This document shows, in pieces, positions 1-4,222 of a stretch of DNA of 5,005 nucleotides. Numbering within the stretch: the first letter of the stretch is position 1; every line of letters starts with the position of its first letter. Source of the DNA: Candidatus Avacholeplasma faecigallinarum. Lineage in GTDB: Bacteria; Bacillota_I; Bacilli_A; Acholeplasmatales; Anaeroplasmataceae. Position numbers and translations under genes: made by a program. The stretch covers positions 1 to 5,005 of the forward strand of contig DVKU01000028.1 of the NCBI GenBank assembly GCA_018715825.1, written 5' to 3'. Under the pieces are notes generated by a model that did not search any database, had not been told where the DNA came from, and worked only from the letters and a program-made list of their open reading frames with translations.

Positions 1-2
1 CA

Positions 3-215
3 AGTAAGTCTTTAAAAAATGTTTATCCACGTTGTACTTTAATTGATTGTAATTTAAAAGGTGACATTGAATTTGATTTAATTCAAATGCATTCTGGTGA
101 TAGTCGTGAATACAGTTTGAAATTAAATAATATAGTTTATAATGGCACAACTTTAAACTATAATGACGATGTTGAATTACAAATGGAATTAATCGAAAGA
201 TATATAAAATATTAA
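3..215 (+). CDS. C-terminal fragment of an unidentified protein (5' end outside window)
   Basis: An open frame runs in from the left edge and gives 70 residues before a TAA stop at 213-215. The visible tail starts SKSLKNVYPRCTLIDCNLKG and ends LIERYIKY. It alternates hydrophobic and polar residues (DIEFDLIQM, EYSLKLNNIVY), which suggests beta strands, and closes with a short acidic/aromatic helix (DDVELQMELIERYIKY). It has no membrane segment and no catalytic motif I can name. Coding is supported by the long uninterrupted frame, by codon use like that of the neighbouring genes, and by a strong terminator 9 nt after the stop. I do not recognise the family. The gene ends its own transcription unit and is probably not cotranscribed with the genes to its right. 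Confidence 0.75.
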   Translation, partial: SKSLKNVYPRCTLIDCNLKGDIEFDLIQMHSGDSREYSLKLNNIVYNGTTLNYNDDVELQMELIERYIKY

Positions 216-223
216 ATATGTAT

Positions 224-254
224 AGAAAAGGCTTTGGAAGCCTTTTCTTTTTTT
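224..254 (+). terminator. Rho-independent terminator of the left-edge gene
   Basis: AGAAAAGGCTT (224-234) pairs perfectly with AAGCCTTTTCT (238-248) around a 3-nt TGG loop, giving an 11-bp stem. A run of seven T (248-254) follows, then AA and another T-run to 263. This is a textbook intrinsic terminator on the plus strand, 9 nt after the stop codon of the left-edge gene. Confidence 0.93.
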
Positions 255-262
255 AATTTTTT

Positions 263-271
263 TGTTATAAT
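263..271 (+). promoter_or_regulatory. Extended -10 promoter for the three-gene operon
   Basis: TG (263-264), one base, then a consensus TATAAT (266-271) form an extended -10 element. A -35 at normal 17-bp spacing would fall at 243-248 (TTTTCT), inside the terminator hairpin, and matches poorly, so the TGn motif probably compensates. Initiation is expected near 278, leaving a 5' UTR of about 20 nt before the ATG at 300. Confidence 0.7.
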
Positions 272-299
272 AAATCGAAATTAGGTGGTGAGATTTATT

Positions 300-1112
300 A
301 TGATTAATTTCCACAAATACGGATTTTTAGATGTAAAAAGGCTAACAAATTTAGTAGAAGAAAAGAATTTTTGGCTATATATTTTTAATCCTGTGTGGCT
401 TTTTATTCATAATGAATTATATAATCCACAAATATGTTTTGAAAATAATGCTATTTTTATAAAAATAGATTTTATGGATTTAAAAAACGTCTATATTGAG
501 CCAATAGGAATAAAGCCATTAGATGGTATTGAAATTATAAAAAATGAACTTAGAAATCAAAATTTAGATGCCAATTTAATATGCTATAGTTACCCAATAG
601 GCAATTTGGTTCTTTATGAAAATCAATTTTTTCAGACTAAGGTATTTGCCTTAGAAGAAATAATTGCAAATAAAAAATCGAGACGTAATGCCAAAAAATT
701 TATAAAGGCTCATAAAAGCTCATACCTAAAAAAGATGAAAAAGGATGATTTTAAAGATGTTATAGAGTTTTTTCAAGAATATAATTTAAAAAATCAGCTC
801 GATCATTTTAATTACTTTAAAACTCTAAATTCTTTAAACCTGATTTTACAGCATTTATATGAGCTTGACTTCAAGGCTATGCTTGTTATAGATGATAGTA
901 AAATAATTGGACTTGCCGTTGGTAATGTCATTAGTAATACTATGTATTTGGATTTATTACTATGCTTAGATGAAAAGGCAGTAGACTATTTAATAATTGA
1001 GTTTTGTAAAAATGCCTTACTATATTCGCGATATATTGCTAGTGAGACTTCACTATTAGATAAATATAAGGAATATAAAATAGAAAAATGCTATACTACT
1101 TTTAGATTGTAG
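300..1112 (+). CDS. DUF2156-like protein (phosphatidylglycerol lysyltransferase C-terminal / GNAT-like fold)
   Basis: The protein has 270 residues and no signal peptide or membrane helix. I chose the ATG at 300 (MINFHKYGFL) because AGGTGGTGAG at 283-292 is the ribosome binding site; the in-frame GTG codons at 285 and 288 lie inside that SD. The family call is by pattern. A basic stretch at about residues 125-139 (KKSRRNAKKFIKAHK) resembles the GKKYxxKRNxxNxF segment of DUF2156 proteins. A helix follows (about 149-161, DDFKDVIEFFQEY). Near 193-222 a strand-turn-strand (AMLVIDDSKIIGLAVGNV, then MYLDLLL) looks like the acetyl-CoA-binding core of GNAT-like folds. The tail (ASETSLLDKYKEYKIEKCY) fits the family's closing motif. 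Known members include the aminoacyl-tRNA-dependent lipid-modifying domain of MprF and standalone proteins of unknown substrate. The substrate here is unknown. It is first in an operon; the DUF697 gene starts 8 nt after the stop. Confidence 0.72.
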   Translation: MINFHKYGFLDVKRLTNLVEEKNFWLYIFNPVWLFIHNELYNPQICFENNAIFIKIDFMDLKNVYIEPIGIKPLDGIEIIKNELRNQNLDANLICYSYPIGNLVLYENQFFQTKVFALEEIIANKKSRRNAKKFIKAHKSSYLKKMKKDDFKDVIEFFQEYNLKNQLDHFNYFKTLNSLNLILQHLYELDFKAMLVIDDSKIIGLAVGNVISNTMYLDLLLCLDEKAVDYLIIEFCKNALLYSRYIASETSLLDKYKEYKIEKCYTTFRL

Positions 1113-1120
1113 GTGATTGT

Positions 1121-2071
1121 ATGAAAATAAAAAAAGATAGGGGAAAATATTTATATTACCTAATAGCTATTGGGTGCTTAATTTTGTTTTTATTAATATT
1201 ATTAAGCTCGATTATAGATTTAGGAGAAAAGCTTAGAAGAATTTCTATCTATTTAGAAATTGGCTTTTATGTTCTTGTTGTTTTATTGATATATTTTGTG
1301 ATAATAAATCCTATTCTTATCATAGTTAGATCACCATCCTTATCTATTGTAACAACGATGGATAAGAAGGATTCTAGGGCTATAGCTATATATAAAAAGG
1401 TAGCTAAAAATATTACCAAGAATAATGAATTGCCTCAAGAACAGGCCTTATTATTGACAAACTATAAAAAAAATGAGGAGCTGTTATTTAATTTAAACTA
1501 TGTTTTTGATAAAACGGTTAAAAAACAGCTTAATTCTATAATTTTAAGTAATGCCAAGGTAGTTATGATTTCTACAGCCATTTGCCAAAATGCTAGAATT
1601 GATATGCTTACAGTATTTGCAATTAATTTAAAAATGATTAAACAGTTAGTTCAAAAATGTGGCTTTAGACCATCAATGAAAAACTTATCTAAATTAACCA
1701 TTAATGTTTTTTCAACTGCCTTAATTGCTGAAGGCTTAGAAAATTTAAATTTAGATGATATAGTTCCTAAAAGTGCTATGAATGTTATAGGTGATATACC
1801 AATGCTTGGTAAGGTTTTAGAAAGTATAACTCAAGGAGCGGCTAATGCTTTATTAACAATTAGAATAGGCTGTGTTTGTAGAAGATTTTTGTTTACAGAT
1901 GGCTCTGTAATAACTCAAGAGGATATTCGTAGACAGGCTTATAAGGAAACTTTAAAGCTATTACCAATAGTTATGGCCGAAACGGTTAGCTTTTTTCCAA
2001 AAAGAATTGTAAAATTCTTTTCAAAAGCTAAAACCAATAATGTAGAAGAGGTATTAGAAGGTGCAAAATAA
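1121..2071 (+). CDS. DUF697 family membrane protein (YcjF / UPF0283-like)
   Basis: The protein has 316 residues. Two hydrophobic helices lie near the N-terminus (about 11-32 and 44-69), then a soluble linker rich in Lys and Asn (about 80-125), then a DUF697 domain (about 130-290). The hallmarks are STAICQNARIDM (151-162), NLKMIKQL (169-176), GFRPS (181-185), and QGAANALLTIRIG (238-250) followed by CRR. DUF697 proteins are inner-membrane proteins of unknown biochemical role, and in many bacteria are found with, or fused to, small or dynamin-like GTPases. No GTPase motif is present in this protein or its operon partners. The basic amphipathic tail (PKRIVKFFSKAK, 293-304) may contact membrane lipid headgroups. 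The ATG at 1121 has an SD (AGGTGAT, 1111-1117) that overlaps the TAG stop of the upstream gene, so translation is probably coupled. The gene's last 11 nt overlap the next gene. Confidence 0.9.
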   Translation: MKIKKDRGKYLYYLIAIGCLILFLLILLSSIIDLGEKLRRISIYLEIGFYVLVVLLIYFVIINPILIIVRSPSLSIVTTMDKKDSRAIAIYKKVAKNITKNNELPQEQALLLTNYKKNEELLFNLNYVFDKTVKKQLNSIILSNAKVVMISTAICQNARIDMLTVFAINLKMIKQLVQKCGFRPSMKNLSKLTINVFSTALIAEGLENLNLDDIVPKSAMNVIGDIPMLGKVLESITQGAANALLTIRIGCVCRRFLFTDGSVITQEDIRRQAYKETLKLLPIVMAETVSFFPKRIVKFFSKAKTNNVEEVLEGAK

Positions 2072-2534
2072 AGAAAGTATATGGGCAGATGGTTGTCCTA
2101 AAAATGTTAAAGAAGAATATAAGTTAACTACGCAAGAGCTTTTACTTTTAGCTGTTGATTACGTAGTAAAGCAATATGCCATGAAAAATGGCTTTAAGGT
2201 AGAACAAGCAATGGCAAGAATTGAGTATTTACCAAATATTATTATGAGAAAAAATGATATTTTATATGCTGTAGCTGTTGTTCCCTTTGTTTATCCTAAA
2301 TATGCTCATTTAAATAATGAGGTACGTATCAAGTTTGTAAACGATGCTAAGGGCTATAATGCTGTGCCATTATTTGCACCTGTTGGGTTTAAATCAATAG
2401 ATAAGGAAAGAGCTAAAGCTTCTATGGCTTTAAAGGGAGATTTATTTGATGTGCTATTTAGGGGCTTTATTAAATTAAATGATGAACCTAATCAACAAAT
2501 GTTAATTCCTAATAATGAATTTTTAAGACTATAA
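2061..2534 (+). CDS. Conserved-looking hypothetical protein, 157 aa, translationally coupled to the DUF697 gene
   Basis: I do not recognise this family. The protein is soluble, has no signal peptide, and appears to be mixed alpha/beta. A helix lies at about 23-43 (TTQELLLLAVDYVVKQYAMK), a second at about 46-53, and hydrophobic strands at about 59-62 and 67-76 (ILYAVAVVPF). A further strand follows (VRIKFVNDAK), then a VPLFAPVGF turn (102-110) and a long segment, IDKERAKASMALKGDLFDV, ending in LFRGFIKL. It starts at GTG 2061, inside the final codons of the DUF697 gene (11-nt overlap). An SD-like AGAGGT (2047-2052) lies 8 nt upstream. The strand pattern after LPNII loosely recalls PD-(D/E)XK nuclease-like folds, but no catalytic D/E-x-K is visible, so I do not assign that. 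The overlap implies stoichiometric coupling and suggests it works with the DUF697 membrane protein. TAA stop at 2532-2534. Confidence 0.85.
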   Translation: MQNKESIWADGCPKNVKEEYKLTTQELLLLAVDYVVKQYAMKNGFKVEQAMARIEYLPNIIMRKNDILYAVAVVPFVYPKYAHLNNEVRIKFVNDAKGYNAVPLFAPVGFKSIDKERAKASMALKGDLFDVLFRGFIKLNDEPNQQMLIPNNEFLRL

Positions 2535-2539
2535 TATTA

Positions 2540-2619
2540 AAAGGTAGCCTATTAAAGTAAAATTTTAAGACTAATAAGTAAAAGCCTTAGTTACTTTAAT
2601 GACTACCTTTCCTTTTTTT
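2540..2619. terminator. Long hairpin terminator between convergent genes, probably bidirectional
   Basis: AAAGGTAG (2540-2547) pairs with CTACCTTT (2603-2610). After a small internal loop (CCT against GA), ATTAAAGTAA (2551-2560) pairs perfectly with TTACTTTAAT (2591-2600). This gives 18 perfect base pairs around a 30-nt apical region, in which CTAA (2571-2574) can pair with TTAG (2587-2590). On the plus strand the tail is TTTCC followed by seven T (2613-2619), a good terminator for the operon ending at 2534. On the minus strand the tail is only TTTTAATATTAT, which is weaker but plausible for the HD-domain gene. The right-hand arm lies largely inside the 3' coding end of that gene. Confidence 0.85.
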
Positions 2620-3042
2620 GTAATCTAAGAATGATGCGACCTTATCAAAATAACAAACGATCCAACCTTCCTTGGTTTTTGGTGGATTTATAGTTAGAGG
2701 AAACATATGATGTAATATTATATCTTTTTCGATTTTGTTTATATTTTCATAATCCTTTATTGCGTTTTGATAACTAAATTTAGGATGCTTATATCCATGA
2801 AGGCGATGCCATGACTCTTTGTCGTGCCAATCATATAAGTAATAATCATGTAATAAAGCTCCTCTAATTAAAGATTTCAAATCTATATTTTTATGCTTTA
2901 AGGCATAAGTATAACAAAGATAGGCTACCTTTAATGAGTGAGAGTAGGTTGAGCAATTATTATGATGCCTATAATTTTTCATTAAACGATATTTAGATGT
3001 TTTTACAATAGGTCTTATTAAACGTAAGAATTCATTTAGCAT
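2596..3042 (-). CDS. HD-domain metal-dependent phosphohydrolase family protein
   Basis: The protein has 148 residues and is cytosolic. The HD superfamily signature is complete: H35 in TYSHSLKVAYLCY, the HD pair H65-D66 in GALLHDYYLYDW, and the distal D133 in YFDKVASFLD. Additional histidines at 82 and 86 (LHGYKHPK) and 111-112 (DIILHHMFPLT) could complete a second metal site. The order HD-YYLYDW, LHGYKHP, HHMFPL and DK is that of small uncharacterised HD proteins common in Firmicutes. HD enzymes hydrolyse phosphomonoesters, nucleotides or cyclic nucleotides; the substrate here is unknown. The ATG at 3042-3040 is preceded by a strong SD (AGGATGGTGA on the minus strand, 3056-3047). Length is within the range of single-domain members. 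It converges with the plus-strand operon and diverges from rplU. Its last codons (KGSH and TAA) lie in a terminator arm. Confidence 0.92.
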   Translation of the reverse strand: MLNEFLRLIRPIVKTSKYRLMKNYRHHNNCSTYSHSLKVAYLCYTYALKHKNIDLKSLIRGALLHDYYLYDWHDKESWHRLHGYKHPKFSYQNAIKDYENINKIEKDIILHHMFPLTINPPKTKEGWIVCYFDKVASFLDYKKRKGSH

Positions 3043-3068
3043 AAAATCACCATCCTAATTTTAGCATG

Positions 3069-3096
3069 ATAATAAAATTTTTAAAACACTATTCAA
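3069..3096 (-). promoter_or_regulatory. Candidate promoter of the HD-domain gene
   Basis: Read on the minus strand, TTGAAT (3096-3091; 4 of 6 matches to the -35 consensus) is followed after 16 bp by TATTAT (3074-3069; 5 of 6 matches to the -10 consensus). Initiation near 3062 would leave a 5' UTR of about 20 nt, with the SD immediately inside it. The region is so AT-rich that chance matches are likely, so support is moderate. Confidence 0.45.
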
Positions 3097-3114
3097 AAAA
3101 AATAATCTTATATA

Positions 3115-3143
3115 TTGACTATTTTAAAATTATACATTATAAT
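3115..3143 (+). promoter_or_regulatory. Sigma-A-type promoter of the rplU-prp-rpmA operon
   Basis: TTGACT (3115-3120; 5 of 6 matches) and a perfect TATAAT (3138-3143) are separated by exactly 17 bp. Initiation is expected at about 3150, giving a leader of about 90 nt before the rplU ATG. This is the strongest promoter match in the window, as expected for a ribosomal-protein operon. Its -35 lies about 20 bp from the -35 of the divergent HD-gene promoter. Confidence 0.85.
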
Positions 3144-3149
3144 TACTAT

Positions 3150-3232
3150 GTTGTAACATGCACCACTTAGAACGGGTTTTAAATGGATAATTTTCCTACC
3201 CTAATAGTGTGTCTTAAAAATTTAAAGGAGGT
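3150..3232 (+). ncRNA. Candidate L21 leader (autoregulatory 5' UTR of rplU)
   Basis: A roughly 90-nt untranslated leader precedes rplU and can fold. CAC (3161-3163) plus ACT (3165-3167) pairs with AGT (3206-3208) plus GTG (3209-3211) around one bulged C. Inside it, GGGT (3174-3177) can pair with ACCC (3198-3201) and GGA (3185-3187) with TCC (3194-3196). An alternative pairing, TTAG (3167-3170) with CTAA (3201-3204), competes with part of this fold. The Rfam family L21_leader occupies exactly this position in low-GC Gram-positives and is proposed to bind L21 for feedback control. The assignment rests on position, length and hand-drawn helices, not a covariance search. Confidence 0.65.
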
Positions 3233-3240
3233 AATACGAC

Positions 3241-3549
3241 ATGTATGCAATTGTAGAAACTGGTGGAAAGCAAGTTAAGGTTGAAGTAGGTCAAGCTATT
3301 TATGTAGAAAAGGTAGAAGTGGCTGAAGGTGAATCTTATACTTTTGATAAGGTTTTATTAGTAGCTGGTGATGAAACTAAGGTTGGTGCTCCATATGTTG
3401 AGGGTGCAACTGTAACTGCAAAATGTGAAAAGCACGGAAGAGGAAAGAAGATTACAATCTTCAAGTATCGTCCTAAAAAGCATTCTGCATCTAAGATGGG
3501 ACATCGTCAAGCTTATACAAAGTTTGTTATTGAAGCTATTAATGCTTAA
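3241..3549 (+). CDS. rplU: 50S ribosomal protein L21
   Basis: The protein has 102 residues, the normal L21 length. It starts [18 protein letters not shown] and ends [13 protein letters not shown]. The diagnostic L21 features are the opening Y-A-I-(V/I)-E-TGGKQ, the VGAPYVEGA segment (about 48-56) and the basic RNA-binding stretch [21 protein letters not shown] (about 70-90). L21 binds 23S rRNA, near L20, during 50S assembly. The ATG at 3241 has a near-perfect SD (AAAGGAGGT, 3224-3232) with 8-nt spacing. It is the first gene of rplU-prp-rpmA; prp begins 5 nt after the TAA. Control is likely through the 5' leader. Nothing is unusual in the protein. Confidence 0.98.
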   Translation: MYAIVETGGKQVKVEVGQAIYVEKVEVAEGESYTFDKVLLVAGDETKVGAPYVEGATVTAKCEKHGRGKKITIFKYRPKKHSASKMGHRQAYTKFVIEAINA

Positions 3550-3554
3550 TTATA

Positions 3555-3863
3555 ATGACACAATATAGTGTAAAGTATATAAATAATGAGGCAGTCCTTG
3601 AGGTTAAGGGACATAGCGGTTATAAAGAAATGGGTGAAGATATCGTTTGTGCAGCCATTTCAACTGCTTGTATAATGACTGCTAATCTAATCGACAAGTT
3701 GGGTTTAGGTTACAACATTAAAGATTTAATTTGTAAGGATGGATACTTTAAATTACAGGTGAATACTCAGGATAAACTTGTAGTAGGAATTATGGACAAT
3801 ATGTTAGATACTTTGGATAGCCTATCTAAACAGTATCCTAAACATGTAAAATTTAAAGACTAG
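3555..3863 (+). CDS. prp: Ribosomal-processing cysteine protease Prp (YsxB family)
   Basis: The protein has 102 residues, a typical length for Prp (formerly YsxB/DUF464). Prp removes the N-terminal leader of L27 so that mature L27 can reach the peptidyl-transferase centre; in Staphylococcus aureus it is essential. The catalytic pair is present: H20 in KGHSGYKEMG and C32 in DIVCAAIS, with D29 between them. This matches S. aureus H22, D31 and C34 with identical spacing. The context is classic, between L21 and L27 genes, with an L27 carrying a cleavable leader. The ATG at 3555 follows the rplU stop by 5 nt, but I see no SD: the upstream bases are AATGCTTAATTATA. Initiation probably depends on ribosomes finishing rplU, which would keep Prp below the level of the ribosomal proteins. 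Its TAG stop (3861-3863) overlaps the SD of rpmA. Confidence 0.96.
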   Translation: MTQYSVKYINNEAVLEVKGHSGYKEMGEDIVCAAISTACIMTANLIDKLGLGYNIKDLICKDGYFKLQVNTQDKLVVGIMDNMLDTLDSLSKQYPKHVKFKD

Positions 3864-3875
3864 GAGGAATCTAAT

Positions 3876-4163
3876 ATGTTATTAAATTTAAACATTCAAT
3901 TATTTGCATCTAAAAAAGGTGTTGGTTCTACTAAGAACGGACGTGATTCAGAAGCAAAGCGCTTAGGTGCTAAAGCAAGTGATGGTGAATACGTAACAGC
4001 AGGTTCAATTTTATATCGTCAAAGAGGTACAAAATTCTTCCCAGGCAATAATGTTGGTCGTGGTGGAGATGATACTTTATTTGCTAAAGTATCTGGTACA
4101 GTAAAATTTGAACGCAAAGGACGCGACAAAAAGCAAATTTCTGTATACCCAATTGCTGAATAA
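3876..4163 (+). CDS. rpmA: 50S ribosomal protein L27, precursor with Prp-cleavable leader
   Basis: The protein has 95 residues. A 10-residue leader, [10 protein letters not shown], is followed by the mature start [20 protein letters not shown]. Firmicutes L27 precursors carry a similar leader (consensus like LNLQFF before ASKKG) that Prp cleaves, so cleavage is expected between F10 and A11. The body shows the L27 hallmarks: [35 protein letters not shown] (about 43-63) and the [17 protein letters not shown] tail. Mature L27 reaches into the peptidyl-transferase centre and contacts tRNA. The ATG at 3876 has a strong SD (AGGAGGAA, 3862-3869) with 6-nt spacing, overlapping the prp stop codon. The leader is one residue longer than the usual nine, and has L9-F10 where FF is common. 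Confidence 0.98.
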   Translation: MLLNLNIQLFASKKGVGSTKNGRDSEAKRLGAKASDGEYVTAGSILYRQRGTKFFPGNNVGRGGDDTLFAKVSGTVKFERKGRDKKQISVYPIAE

Positions 4164-4176
4164 TATAGTTTAATGT

Positions 4177-4206
4177 GCCCAAAATATATTTTGGGCCTAT
4201 TTTTTT
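4177..4206 (+). terminator. Intrinsic terminator or attenuator between rpmA and obgE
   Basis: GCCCAAAATATATTTTGGGC (4177-4196) is a perfect 20-nt palindrome. As RNA it folds into an 8-bp stem with a TATA loop, extendable to a tighter loop. After CTA, a run of seven T follows (4200-4206). It begins 13 nt after the rpmA stop. Only 16 nt separate the T-run from the obgE ATG, and those hold the obgE SD, so there is no room for another promoter between them. obgE must therefore depend on readthrough or on a promoter further upstream. Confidence 0.88.
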
Positions 4207-4222
4207 GTATGGAGGTGAAATA

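Noticed and set aside
285..299. Earlier GTG starts (285 and 288) for the DUF2156-like gene
   Set aside because: These codons are part of the AGGTGGTGAG SD that serves the ATG at 300, and a start at 285 would have no SD of its own and almost no 5' UTR.
2061..2534. PD-(D/E)XK nuclease assignment for the 157-aa protein
   Set aside because: The strand pattern is only vaguely similar and no D/E-x-K catalytic residues are in the right place.
2514..3038. Shared peptide NEFLRL at the C-terminus of the 157-aa protein and the N-terminus of the HD protein
   Set aside because: Only six residues match, the codons differ at several positions, and the genes lie on opposite strands. It is most likely coincidence in leucine/asparagine-rich AT-biased proteins.
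4164..4169. TATAGT as a -10 box for a private obgE promoter
   Set aside because: No acceptable -35 lies 16-18 bp upstream, and initiation would fall right at the hairpin, leaving the terminator intact downstream.
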